DNA of 7,461 nt from JANOAR01 sp031411235 (GTDB taxonomy: Bacteria; Verrucomicrobiota; Verrucomicrobiia; Verrucomicrobiales; Verrucomicrobiaceae): contig JANOAR010000070.1 in the NCBI GenBank assembly GCA_031411235.1, positions 1 to 7,461 on the forward strand, given 5' to 3'. Shown here piece by piece: positions 1 through 6,754 of this stretch. The position numbers and the translations under genes are program-made. How positions within the stretch are numbered: the stretch's first letter is position 1; each line of letters opens with the position of its first letter. The notes under the pieces are model-generated. The model was not told where the DNA came from and did not search any database. It was given only the letters and a program-made list of their open reading frames with translations.

Positions 1-288
1 CGCTACGTTCACTACGGTCGCCTAGGGCTCCCTTTGTTCACTCCGCGCAAGCCAGCCAAACCCCGCGCACAAAACGAGAATCAAGGGCCGCTTGCAGCCC
101 TGCCAAAACTCATGCAAAACACCCCACCCACAGTGTCCTGCATTGTGAGGCATCGAGCCACCTCCTGAATTACTCTTCGGTGTCTCTTTTCAATGAGGCA
201 TCACGTAGTTCACGGTTCCTTGAGGAAGCCCCGTCGCTATGGCCGATAGCTCGCAAGGCTGAGATTCGTTTGGTGGAGCGAACACACT
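1..288. other. Non-coding leader upstream of the secreted-protein gene pair
   Basis: I see no convincing gene here. The short open frames show no family features. The heptamer GTTCACT occurs twice at the left edge (7-13 and 36-42), which may be the tail of an interspersed repeat, but the window cuts it off. A weak promoter-like pair can be drawn (TTGTGA at 143-148, 17-base spacer, TGAATT at 166-171), but the second hexamer matches the consensus poorly and I do not rely on it. GGTGGAG at 272-278, 10 bases before the ATG at 289, is a plausible ribosome binding site for the first gene. Confidence 0.5.
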
Positions 289-1413
289 ATGAAACATCCA
301 ACCTTCACCCTCCTCATGGCGCTTGCTCTCACGGCAGCGCTCCCCGCCCACGCCTTGCTGCTGGAAGCTCCGCAGTCAGGTGGCCTGAAAATACAGAGCA
401 TCAGCTCGCTGAGCTTTGGCGACGCCGGGCTGCTCCTGGTAGCAGATCCCAGCGCCCAGAGTGTCATCGCGATTGAAACCAAGGACACCGGGCCAGTGGC
501 CAAATTGGGCGCACCCGTCGCCGACATCACTGCCGTCATCGCGGGCGGGCTCGGCACCACGGCGGATAACATCACGATCAAAGACATGGCCGTGAATCCC
601 GCCAGCGGAAAGGTTTACCTGGCCGTGCAACGTCGCCCGGATAACGCCACACTCATCCTCGTGGTCGATGCTGCGGGCAAGGTGGCCCCTCTCGATAGCA
701 GCTCGCTGGCCTGGGTCGCCGTCACGTTGCCAGGAGGCACCAGCAGCAAGGTGACCAACATCACCGACGTGGCCTTTGATGGTGACCGCGTGTTCGCCAC
801 GGGCACTTGCAATGAAGAATTCGCCAGCCGCATCTTCACCATCCCGGTGCCCATTAAACACGGGGCCACGGCCAGTGTCTTCAGCGCCGAGACCTACCAT
901 GTCGCCCATCGTAAATGGGAGACCAAGGCCCCGATTCAAAGCTTCATCCCCTATCACGCCAAAGATGCCGAGTATGTCGTGGGAGCCTTCGCCTGCACGC
1001 CCGTGGCGAAGTTCCGCGTCGATGACATCGAAAGCGGTGCCAAGGTAAAAGGCGTCAGCATGGTGGAACTCGGCAGCGGCAATCGCCCGCTCGACCTCTT
1101 CGCCTACACCGATAAAACCGGCAAGGAGTGGGTCGTCGTTCACACCCAGCGCTTCAAAGACAATCTCTTCGGCCCAAGCAAGTACTGGGGCACCCGCGTG
1201 AGCATGGACTACATCAACCGCGCCGATGACAAGACCAACGAGCAAGCCACCTGGCGTGATGTGAAGAGCAAAACTGGCCCCGAGGGCATCGAGATCGTCG
1301 AGGCACTCTTTGCCGCCGTGCAAGTGGACAAGCTGGACAACGAGTCCGCCATCGTGCTGCGCGAAGCCGGGGCCGGGGGCAAGCTTTCGCTCGAACGCAT
1401 CACTTTACCTTAA
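289..1413 (+). CDS. Secreted beta-propeller-like protein of unknown function
   Basis: A 374-residue exported protein. Residues 1-22 form a typical Sec signal peptide: a short KH-containing start, a hydrophobic stretch, then an A-H-A cleavage motif before LLLEA. The mature part is rich in short beta-strand and turn segments such as LLLVADPSAQSVIAIET (48-64), IKDMAVNPASGKVYLAV (97-113) and ITDVAFDGDRVFATGTC (158-174), the pattern of YncE/WD40-like beta-propeller blades. The segments GTCNEEFAS (172-180), APIQSFIPY (214-222), FACTPVAKF (234-242) and GNRPLDL (264-270) resemble a family I recall from Planctomycetes and Verrucomicrobia, whose function I do not know. C174 and C236 could form a disulfide. 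There are no cytochrome haem motifs or transmembrane segments after the signal. The ATG at 289 is chosen because the signal peptide starts there and GGTGGAG precedes it. The next gene starts 5 bases after the stop, so the two are probably one operon acting in the periplasm or at the cell surface. Confidence 0.8.
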   Translation: MKHPTFTLLMALALTAALPAHALLLEAPQSGGLKIQSISSLSFGDAGLLLVADPSAQSVIAIETKDTGPVAKLGAPVADITAVIAGGLGTTADNITIKDMAVNPASGKVYLAVQRRPDNATLILVVDAAGKVAPLDSSSLAWVAVTLPGGTSSKVTNITDVAFDGDRVFATGTCNEEFASRIFTIPVPIKHGATASVFSAETYHVAHRKWETKAPIQSFIPYHAKDAEYVVGAFACTPVAKFRVDDIESGAKVKGVSMVELGSGNRPLDLFAYTDKTGKEWVVVHTQRFKDNLFGPSKYWGTRVSMDYINRADDKTNEQATWRDVKSKTGPEGIEIVEALFAAVQVDKLDNESAIVLREAGAGGKLSLERITLP

Positions 1414-1418
1414 CGACC

Positions 1419-2516
1419 ATGTGGCATCGAGCGGCAGACCTGCGGACGCTGCTGCTCATGCCCGTGTGGGCGTTGGCAGGCCTGGGGTTGTCCGGTAATA
1501 GTCTCCATGGCCAACCCTCGGCCACAGCTTTGGAGGCTGGGAAGGTTCATTGCACCCAGGACGGCAGCCGCGTCGAAGTGCTCACGCAGGCTGCGGCTGA
1601 GCCCGAGTGGGCGCTCTGTCTCGCTGAAGCAAACGCTTTGCCGTCGCCGCTACTCGGCAAGATAGAACAGCTCGCCGATAAGCTCATTTTTTACCCCGCC
1701 TTGCCCTTGGTCGCGGGACAAAAATACCGGGCCACATGGCTCAGCGCCACGGGGCAACGGCAGCGTGTGGAGTTCCAGATTCATCCCCTGAAACACGCTG
1801 CCCCGACCGTGCAGATGCGCCCCCAGACAGCCCTTCCCGCCAATGCGCTGAAGTTTTATCTGCACTTCAGCGAGCGCATGGAGCAGGGCATCTTTCTCGA
1901 CCGCCTGCGCCTGCTCGATGCCACGGGCAAGGAAGTGAAGGGGCCGTTTCGCGAGACAGAACTGTGGTCGCCCGATGGCAAGCGACTGACGGTGTGGTTC
2001 CATCCCGGCAGGCAAAAAACAGGCGTCAATCTGAACATCGACGAAGGCCCCGTCTTGTGCGAGGGCACGCGCTACTCGCTCGTCGTCTCTGCCTCATGGT
2101 GCAGTGCCGCAGGTCTGCCACTGGGCGAGGATGTGAGCTTTGCTTTCGATACGGTTCAAGCGGATCACCAATGCCCCAGCCTAGAGCGTTGGCGGATCAC
2201 CGCGCCCAAGGTCGGCACACGCGAGCCCGTGCGGATCGACTTCGATGAAGCCCTGGATACCGCCATGCTGACGAGTGCGCTGCATGTGCTGAGCCAGGGC
2301 AAAAAGTTAGCTCTGGAGGTCTCTCTCTCGCCCTCAGGCAAGCACTGGAGCGCCGCGCCCGAACAGCCGTGGAAAGCAGGCAACTACCCACTGCACGCCG
2401 ACCCCTTGCTGGAAGATCTCGCGGGCAACAGCCTCACGGAACCCTTCGAAGTGGACACTGAGGCCGCTCGCAAAACCAGGGCCGTGCTGGTGCGCGAGTT
2501 CAGGGTTGTGAAGTGA
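1419..2516 (+). CDS. Secreted protein with SbsA/Big_5-type Ig-like domains
   Basis: A 365-residue probable exported protein. The N-terminus has arginines at 4 and 9 followed by a hydrophobic run (about 10-27), giving a signal peptide or membrane anchor. I see roughly three beta-sandwich units. The first, about 36-122, is divergent. The second, about 128-246, is the best conserved: FYLHFSERME (146-155), LWSPDGKRLTVWFHPGR (182-198), GPVLCEGTRYSLVV (210-223). The third, about 250-347, has IDFDEALD (273-280) and LEDLAGNSL (331-339). The FSExM and D-x-AGN signatures are typical of bacterial SbsA-like Ig domains (Big_5). No catalytic motif is visible, so a structural or binding role outside the cytoplasm is inferred. 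It follows the propeller-like gene by 5 bases and probably shares its transcript. No Shine-Dalgarno is seen before 1419. An in-frame ATG at 1458 would also leave a hydrophobic leader, so the exact start is uncertain. The gene ends just before a strong terminator. Confidence 0.75.
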   Translation: MWHRAADLRTLLLMPVWALAGLGLSGNSLHGQPSATALEAGKVHCTQDGSRVEVLTQAAAEPEWALCLAEANALPSPLLGKIEQLADKLIFYPALPLVAGQKYRATWLSATGQRQRVEFQIHPLKHAAPTVQMRPQTALPANALKFYLHFSERMEQGIFLDRLRLLDATGKEVKGPFRETELWSPDGKRLTVWFHPGRQKTGVNLNIDEGPVLCEGTRYSLVVSASWCSAAGLPLGEDVSFAFDTVQADHQCPSLERWRITAPKVGTREPVRIDFDEALDTAMLTSALHVLSQGKKLALEVSLSPSGKHWSAAPEQPWKAGNYPLHADPLLEDLAGNSLTEPFEVDTEAARKTRAVLVREFRVVK

Positions 2517-2548
2517 GTCGGCGCGGGCAGAACATCGCTCGTACAAAA

Positions 2549-2586
2549 CAAGGGCAGGTGTTGCCACCTGCCCTTGCGGAGTTTTT
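2549..2586. terminator. Strong intrinsic terminator between convergent genes
   Basis: The perfect 12-bp stem CAAGGGCAGGTG (2549-2560) / CACCTGCCCTTG (2565-2576) has a TTGC loop. On the + strand it is followed after five bases by TTTTT (2582-2586). Read on the - strand, the same stem runs directly into TTTTG (complement of 2544-2548). It sits between the stops of the Ig-like gene (2516) and the DUF1501 gene (2607), so it can end transcripts from both directions. The perfect stem and placement make this assignment strong. Confidence 0.9.
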
Positions 2587-2606
2587 CGACGATCGAAGCC
2601 GATCCG

Positions 2607-3920
2607 TTACGCAAACAATTGCGTCAGCGGCTGGCCCTTGTCGGCGATGGTGAAGGGACGCTTGCTGGGCGAGTAGATGACTTGATCCAGCGGTAGGCCC
2701 AGGGCATAGGCGATGGTGGCGTTGACCGATGGAATTTCGATTTTGTTCTCGGCGGCTTCGCGGCCTTCCTTGTCGCTTTTGCCAAAGGTCTGACCGCCCT
2801 TGATGCCGCCGCCAGCCATGATGCCGGAGAAGACTTTGGGGTAGTGGTCGCGGCCCACGTTTTGATTGATGTCGGGGGTACGGCCAAACTCGGACATGAG
2901 GACAACCATCGTGTCCTGGAGCAAGCCGCGCGAGCTGAGGTCGGCGAGGAGGGTGGCGAGGCCAGCGTCGAGGACATCGCATTTATCAGGCACGGCGACG
3001 AAGTTGGCGGTGTGGGTGTCCCAGCCACCAAGGGAGACTTCCACGTAACGCACACCGCGCTCGACGAGGCGACGGGCGAGCAGGCAGCCTTGGCCGAAGG
3101 GGGTTTCGCCATAGGCCTTGCGCATCTCTGGAGTTTCAGCCGTGAGATCGAAGGCCTTCAAGTCTTCGCTCTTCATCATGGTGATCGCGTGGTCGTACAT
3201 GTCGGAGTAGGCCTTCACGTTGCGATGCGCGTAGGTGGCGCGGAAGTCTTTGTCCAACTCATCAGCGAGGGACATGCGCGAGACGAAGCGCTCCTCGGTG
3301 AGGTTGCTCTGACGCTTGACGTTTTTAATCCCAGCCTCGGGGTTGTTGACGAAGAGAGGGCTGTTGACGGCGGGGAAGAAACCAGCGCCGGGGTGGCGGC
3401 TGTCGTTGCCGATATAAACATTGTTCGGCAGGGTGCTGTTGCCACCGCCCTGGAAGACGTTCAGCCATGCGCCCATCGCGGGGTGGCGAATGGTGCCGCG
3501 CAACGTGTAGGCGGTGTGCATGTAGTAGTTGCCCTGCTCGTGGGCACCCTGGGTGGAGGAGAGGGAGTTCAGCACGGCGATGTGGTGCATCTGCTGCGCA
3601 GTCTTCGGCAGGTACTCGGAGATGCGGACGCCGTCGGCGCTGGTTTTGATGGGCTTGGTTGGGCCAGCGGTCTCCACGCCTTCTTTGGGGTCAAAGGTAT
3701 CCAGGTGGCTCATGCCGCCGCTCATGTAGAGGTAGATGACGTTCTTGGCGGTGGGCACTTGTTTGGCCTTGGACGAACCTTCAAAGGCGGCGAGTGCCTT
3801 GCCCTGCATGAAGGAATTGGCAAGGCCGACACCGAGCAGCGAACTGGCGGTGGTAGCTGCGAAATGACGGCGGGTGAGGCCGTCTGCACGGCTGAGGTTT
3901 GTGGCGAGGTTATGGCTCAT
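2607..3920 (-). CDS. DUF1501 family protein, Tat-exported
   Basis: A 437-residue protein of the DUF1501 family, which belongs to the sulfatase/alkaline-phosphatase-like fold and is greatly expanded in Planctomycetes and Verrucomicrobia. The N-terminus is a twin-arginine signal: LTRRHFAATT (15-24), then a weakly hydrophobic stretch ending near KALA (41-44). This implies export of a folded, possibly metal-containing protein. Family motifs run in order: VIYLYMSGGMSHLDTFDPK (61-79), RHPAMGAWL (145-153), GGWDTH (298-303), SEFGRTP (343-349), GRDHYP (356-361) and PFTIADKGQP near the C-terminus. The Asp and His residues in SHLDTFD, WDTH and RDHY are the likely metal or substrate positions, by analogy with the superfamily. 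Length is normal and intact. The substrate is unknown. The family is usually encoded beside a DUF1549/DUF1553 (PSD1-type) cytochrome gene, but here the upstream neighbour is a divergent tRNA and the downstream neighbour is convergent, so no partner is adjacent. No Shine-Dalgarno precedes the ATG; the start is set by the Tat signal. Confidence 0.93.
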   Translation of the reverse strand: MSHNLATNLSRADGLTRRHFAATTASSLLGVGLANSFMQGKALAAFEGSSKAKQVPTAKNVIYLYMSGGMSHLDTFDPKEGVETAGPTKPIKTSADGVRISEYLPKTAQQMHHIAVLNSLSSTQGAHEQGNYYMHTAYTLRGTIRHPAMGAWLNVFQGGGNSTLPNNVYIGNDSRHPGAGFFPAVNSPLFVNNPEAGIKNVKRQSNLTEERFVSRMSLADELDKDFRATYAHRNVKAYSDMYDHAITMMKSEDLKAFDLTAETPEMRKAYGETPFGQGCLLARRLVERGVRYVEVSLGGWDTHTANFVAVPDKCDVLDAGLATLLADLSSRGLLQDTMVVLMSEFGRTPDINQNVGRDHYPKVFSGIMAGGGIKGGQTFGKSDKEGREAAENKIEIPSVNATIAYALGLPLDQVIYSPSKRPFTIADKGQPLTQLFA

Positions 3921-4087
3921 GGTCGTGGGATGGTTCTGGTATCTGCTGCTTTAAACGCTCAGAAACGTTCGGCTCATTCCAATATTTTTTTCAGGGGCGC
4001 GGCAGAGCCCTTAGCGCGAGGCTTATCGAGGGCTCAGGCGAGTGTCTGGTGAGCTGATGCGCCTGCGATTTCGGTTCATATTCCAGC

Positions 4088-4115
4088 TTGCACAAGAGGG
4101 GTTCTCGTTTATGAA
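4088..4115 (+). promoter_or_regulatory. Possible sigma-70-like promoter of tRNA-Lys
   Basis: TTGCAC (4088-4093) and TATGAA (4110-4115) are separated by 16 bases, about 35 bases before the mature tRNA. This placement would give a short 5' leader for RNase P to remove. The match to the consensus is only partial (3/6 and 4/6). The same transcript could run into rsmD, since only 36 bases separate the tRNA from that gene and no terminator is seen there. Confidence 0.3.
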
Positions 4116-4149
4116 GCCCGCCCCGTTTCTCACGGAACGGATTTCCCAT

Positions 4150-4224
4150 GCGCGGGTAGCTCAGTGGTAGAGCAGTTGACTTTTAATCAATTGGTCGAGG
4201 GTTCGAACCCCTCCTCGCGTACCA
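4150..4224 (+). tRNA. tRNA-Lys (anticodon TTT), CCA encoded
   Basis: A complete cloverleaf is visible. The acceptor stem GCGCGGG (4150-4156) pairs with CTCGCGT (4214-4220), with G-U pairs at 1-72 and 6-67. The D arm is GCTC/GAGC (4159-4162 / 4170-4173). The anticodon stem is GTTGA (4175-4179) / TCAAT (4187-4191), with the 7-base loop CTTTTAA placing TTT at 4182-4184. A 5-base variable loop is followed by the T arm GAGGG-TTCGAAC-CCCTC (4197-4213). The discriminator is A4221, and CCA (4222-4224) is encoded in the DNA. It decodes AAA, and AAG by wobble. I found no integration-site direct repeat at its 3' end. Confidence 0.97.
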
Positions 4225-4260
4225 CCTTACTTTTCCGGAGCCCCAGCCCAGCAGCACACG

Positions 4261-4845
4261 ATGCGCATCACTTCAGGCACGGCTGGCGGCATCCCGCTGA
4301 AGGTTCCCGACGCCGTCGCACGGCCAACGACGGATCGAGTGCGGCAGGCCATTTTTAACATGCTGGGCGAAGTCGTGGCCGAGGCGCGGGTGCTGGATTT
4401 GTTTGCAGGCTCGGGGGCTCTGGGGCTGGAGGCGCTGAGTCGTGGGGCGTGCAGTGCGCTGCTCGTCGATGAACATCGCGGGGCGTGCGCGATGATCCGC
4501 GAGAACCTCGCGAAGGCTCGGCTCAGTGGCGCGACGGTGCGCCAGGGCGATGCCTTCCGCGTGCTGGCAGAGCTGGCGAAAACACACGTCGCGGGCTTCG
4601 ATTTGATCTTTGCCGATCCGCCGTATGCGCATGGGCCGAGGGATGCCGATCTCGGGGCGAAGCTCTTGCAAAACGAGGCGCTGGGCCAAGTGATCGCGCC
4701 TGGGGGTTCTTTGATTTTGGAATGTAGGATGACAAACGATGCCTTCTCGCCACCCTCCGGCTGGCGTGTGGAACGAGATCGCGAGTATGGCTCGACGCGC
4801 GTGCTGTGGTTGCGAAAAATAGATGATGTCGTCCCGATCCCTTAG
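4261..4845 (+). CDS. rsmD: 16S rRNA (guanine(966)-N(2))-methyltransferase RsmD
   Basis: A 194-residue SAM-dependent methyltransferase that adds the N2-methyl group to G966 of 16S rRNA in the small-subunit head. It begins with the family's characteristic MRITSGTAGG (1-10), followed by the RPTTDRVRQAIFN segment (21-33). The SAM-binding motif I is DLFAGSGALGLEALSRGA (46-63). An acidic residue follows strand 2 at VDEHRG (69-74), and QGDAF is at 95-99. The N6/N2-amino methyltransferase motif IV is DPPY (119-122). Length is normal for the family. The N-terminal motif fixes the ATG at 4261. No close Shine-Dalgarno is present; CGGAG at 4236-4240 is about 20 bases away. It lies 36 bases after tRNA-Lys on the same strand and its 3' end overlaps waaA, so translation of waaA may be coupled to it. 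Confidence 0.95.
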   Translation: MRITSGTAGGIPLKVPDAVARPTTDRVRQAIFNMLGEVVAEARVLDLFAGSGALGLEALSRGACSALLVDEHRGACAMIRENLAKARLSGATVRQGDAFRVLAELAKTHVAGFDLIFADPPYAHGPRDADLGAKLLQNEALGQVIAPGGSLILECRMTNDAFSPPSGWRVERDREYGSTRVLWLRKIDDVVPIP

Positions 4846-6169
4846 CCTTTTGCTTTATAACGCGCTGCTGCCGCTGGGCCTGCTGTTCATGGCTCCTGCG
4901 GCTCTTATCAAGATGCGGCGACGCGGGGGGCGCTGGCAAGATTTTGCGCAGCGGCTTGGCTTTTTGGGAACCACGAAGCTGGCGCTGTTGCAGCGCTTGG
5001 GCACGGATCGAGTCTGGATGCACGCCGTCAGCGTGGGCGAGGTCGGCGTGGCTCGGCGGCTCATCACCGCGCTGCTGAAGGCAGAGGCGCAACGCGGCGT
5101 CGTGCTGACGACCACGACACCCACAGGCTACAAGCTGGCGTGCGAGATGGAGATGGCCTTTGCCGGGCGTGTGGTGGTGCTTTATAGCCCGCTCGATTTA
5201 CCCTTCATTGCGCGGCGGCTGCTGCTGTTGCTGCGGCCCTCGCAACTGGTTCTCGTGGAGGCCGAGGTGTGGCCCAACATCGTCGCCACGGCGAAGGACT
5301 TGGGCATTCCCGTGTCGCTGGTGAATGCGCGGCTCTCGGCGCGTTCGGAGGCGCGGTATCGCCAATTTTTGCCCGTCGTGCAGCCGATTTTTGCTATGCT
5401 GGATCGCGTGCTGGTGCAGGAGCCCAGCGATGTGGAGCGCTGGGCCGGCATCGGTGCGCTGCGACCCGGCATCGAGTGTGTGGGTAGCCTGAAGTATGAT
5501 CCCCAAGGAGCCGAGGCTGACCCTGCGCTGGTAGCCGCGCTGCGCGAAAGATTGGCCCAGGCCGGCATCGCAGCGACGCGGCCCATCCTGCTCGCCGCCA
5601 GCACTCATGCGGGCGAGGAGCGCGAGCTAGGCAGGGTCTTCATCGAGCTGCGGGCGGCCCTGCCGCAGTTGGCCTTGCTGGTGGTGCCGAGGCACTTCGA
5701 GCGCGGTGCGGCCGTGGTGGGTGAGTTGCGCGAGATCGGTCTCGCGCCCGTGCTGCGCAGCGAGTTGGCGGCGGCTGGCCGAGAGGCACCCGCTGCGCCA
5801 GCCGATGTGCTGGTGATCGACTCCACGGGGGAACTCTGTGCCTGGCAATCGCTGGCCACGGTGGTGGTCATCGGCAAGAGCTTCCTCGCCGAGGGCGGGC
5901 AGAATCCCGCTGAGGCTGTGATGGCGAACAAGCCCGTGGTGTTCGGCCCGAGGATGGAAAATTTTGAGCCGCTGGTGGCACTGTTGTTAGGATGTGGCGG
6001 AGCCATCCAGGTGCGTGGTCTGAGTCATTTGGCGGAAGTCTTGCGCCCGCTGCTGGCTGACAGCGAGGAGCGCAGCCGCATCGCAGCCGCAGGGCGTGCG
6101 GCGTTGTCGAAGCACCAGGGAGCCATCGAGCGAGCCCTAGCGATCCTCAGCCGCCAGCCGAGCGGCTGA
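4823..6169 (+). CDS. waaA: 3-deoxy-D-manno-octulosonic acid transferase (Kdo transferase)
   Basis: A 448-residue GT-B glycosyltransferase (family GT30, also called KdtA). It transfers Kdo from CMP-Kdo to the lipid A precursor at the cytoplasmic face of the inner membrane, an essential step in LPS core synthesis. The N-terminal hydrophobic helix (about 7-29), followed by KMRRRGGRW, is the usual membrane anchor. The N-domain carries HAVSVGE (67-73), whose Glu is the catalytic base in this family, TTTTPTGY (96-103), EAEVWPN (146-152) and NARLSARS (168-175). The C-domain has GSLKYD (221-226), ASTHAGEE (259-266), PRHFER (289-294), DSTGEL (333-338), GKSFLAEGGQNPAEA (351-365) and GPRMENF (375-381), which together form the CMP-Kdo site. 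The number of Kdo residues added cannot be told from sequence. The start overlaps the end of rsmD by 23 bases; ATG codons at 4823 and 4826 are both possible. Its presence indicates an LPS-bearing Gram-negative cell. Confidence 0.96.
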   Translation: MMSSRSLSLLLYNALLPLGLLFMAPAALIKMRRRGGRWQDFAQRLGFLGTTKLALLQRLGTDRVWMHAVSVGEVGVARRLITALLKAEAQRGVVLTTTTPTGYKLACEMEMAFAGRVVVLYSPLDLPFIARRLLLLLRPSQLVLVEAEVWPNIVATAKDLGIPVSLVNARLSARSEARYRQFLPVVQPIFAMLDRVLVQEPSDVERWAGIGALRPGIECVGSLKYDPQGAEADPALVAALRERLAQAGIAATRPILLAASTHAGEERELGRVFIELRAALPQLALLVVPRHFERGAAVVGELREIGLAPVLRSELAAAGREAPAAPADVLVIDSTGELCAWQSLATVVVIGKSFLAEGGQNPAEAVMANKPVVFGPRMENFEPLVALLLGCGGAIQVRGLSHLAEVLRPLLADSEERSRIAAAGRAALSKHQGAIERALAILSRQPSG

Positions 6170-6243
6170 TAACGACTCCAAGCTCAGCGACGGCGGAGCC
6201 CGCGCCTCCTCATCAGCAAAGGCCCAGCGCCCGCCCCAGCGAC

Positions 6244-6249
6244 GGAGGG
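6244..6249 (+). promoter_or_regulatory. Ribosome binding site deciding the 6259 start
   Basis: GGAGGG lies 9 bases before the ATG at 6259. It is the best Shine-Dalgarno match in the window and the main argument that the frame starting at 6259, rather than the competing frames over the same T-poor tract, is translated. Because the tract is purine-rich, a chance match is possible. Confidence 0.45.
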
Positions 6250-6258
6250 CGCAACCCC

Positions 6259-6588
6259 ATGAGCACGCCGCGCAACAACCCTAGCCGCGAGCCGCCGAAA
6301 GCCCCGAAGCACGGGGCACGCAGCGTCATGCCCACGACGCATGAAAAGACCGACAAAAACCCCCAAGCCGAGTCCACGCGAGGGCAAGGCCAAGCCAGCT
6401 CGCGTGCCAAAGCTAAAAGCGAGGCGACAAAAGCCACACGAAAGGCAGCAAGCGAGCCAACGCAGAGCCGCATCGAGGCAAGCAAAGAGCGAGCAGCCCA
6501 AAGCAAAACGCACAAGGCCCAACCAAGCCCCCAGGCCCATCGGGAGCCCACGACCAGCCCTCCGAAAGCGGGCGTGAGCCTGCCATGA
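6259..6588 (+). CDS. Possible small basic, low-complexity hypothetical protein
   Basis: A 109-residue open frame made mostly of Lys, Ala, Ser, Pro, Arg, Glu, Gln and Thr, with almost no hydrophobic residues and no Cys, Trp, Tyr, Phe or Leu core. It is therefore predicted to be disordered, somewhat like the basic tails of nucleic-acid-binding or histone-H1-like proteins. Support: GGAGGG 9 bases before the ATG, the same strand as waaA, and a start 89 bases after the waaA stop. Against: the whole tract has so little T that stop codons are rare in every frame. A second + frame (from ATG 6341 to 6577) also gives a Lys/Arg/Pro-rich product, and long - strand frames exist too. No known domain is recognised. 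It may also be the remnant of a gene interrupted near the attC-like sites that follow. Coding status is uncertain. Confidence 0.4.
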   Translation: MSTPRNNPSREPPKAPKHGARSVMPTTHEKTDKNPQAESTRGQGQASSRAKAKSEATKATRKAASEPTQSRIEASKERAAQSKTHKAQPSPQAHREPTTSPPKAGVSLP

Positions 6589-6660
6589 CGGGGTTATCCT
6601 GCTGCGCAGGCTCTGCGAGATGGGCTTCGCCTGGGTGGAGCCGCTTCGCGGCAAGGCAGG

Positions 6661-6754
6661 GTTCAACAACCGTTACCTTTGATGTCGGGCGAGCCAAGAC
6701 CAGGGCGAAGCCATGCCCACGACGCCCGAATCAAAGCCAACTTGAGGGTTCGCC
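6661..6754 (-). repeat. attC-like site at the distal end of the cassette
   Basis: A 94-bp imperfect hairpin. On the + strand, the outer box GTTCAAC (6661-6667) and a 4-base spacer lead to GTT (6672-6674). After a 2-base mismatch come CTTTGAT (6677-6683), an unpaired G6684 and TCGGGCG (6685-6691). A 31-base centre containing GGGC and GCCC follows. Then come CGCCCGA (6723-6729), ATCAAAG (6730-6736), a 2-base mismatch and AAC (6739-6741), a 6-base spacer and GTTCGCC (6748-6754). This is the R-spacer-L / L-spacer-R layout of an integron attC with one extrahelical base. Read on the - strand, the right box is GTTGAAC, a perfect GTTRRRY, and the left box is GGCGAAC. The extrahelical base lies on the arm opposite to that expected for a - strand cassette, so orientation from this site alone is ambiguous. 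Confidence 0.72.

Noticed and set aside
376..1323. Open frame of 315 codons on the - strand opposite the propeller-like gene
   Set aside because: It is antisense to a gene with a good signal peptide and operon context; the product shows no family features.
2844..4052. Open frame of 402 codons on the + strand opposite the DUF1501 gene
   Set aside because: It is antisense to a gene with clear family motifs and a Tat signal; the frame is a by-product of high-G+C codon use and its product has no recognisable domain.
4150..4260. tRNA-Lys considered as an integration site of a genomic island
   Set aside because: No duplicate of the tRNA 3' end and no integrase were found in the window; the cassette lies 2.4 kb away beyond core genes.
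4164..4358. Open frame of 64 codons across tRNA-Lys and the start of rsmD
   Set aside because: Its first part is the tRNA itself and the rest overlaps rsmD out of frame.
6341..6577. Alternative + frame giving a 78-residue Lys/Arg/Pro-rich protein
   Set aside because: It has no ribosome binding site, whereas the overlapping frame at 6259 has GGAGGG at good spacing. Retained only as a possible remnant in the findings.
6598..6652. Small hairpins CCTGC-tgc-GCAGG and GCCGC-ttc-GCGGC considered as a terminator or a third attC
   Set aside because: The stems are only 5 bp with no T run, and no R boxes of the GTTRRRY type surround them.
6184..6669. Open frame of 161 codons on the - strand across the T-poor tract
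   Set aside because: It would start with a TTG inside the attC-like site, and its openness follows from the scarcity of T. The Arg/Leu/Gly-rich product lacks any motif.
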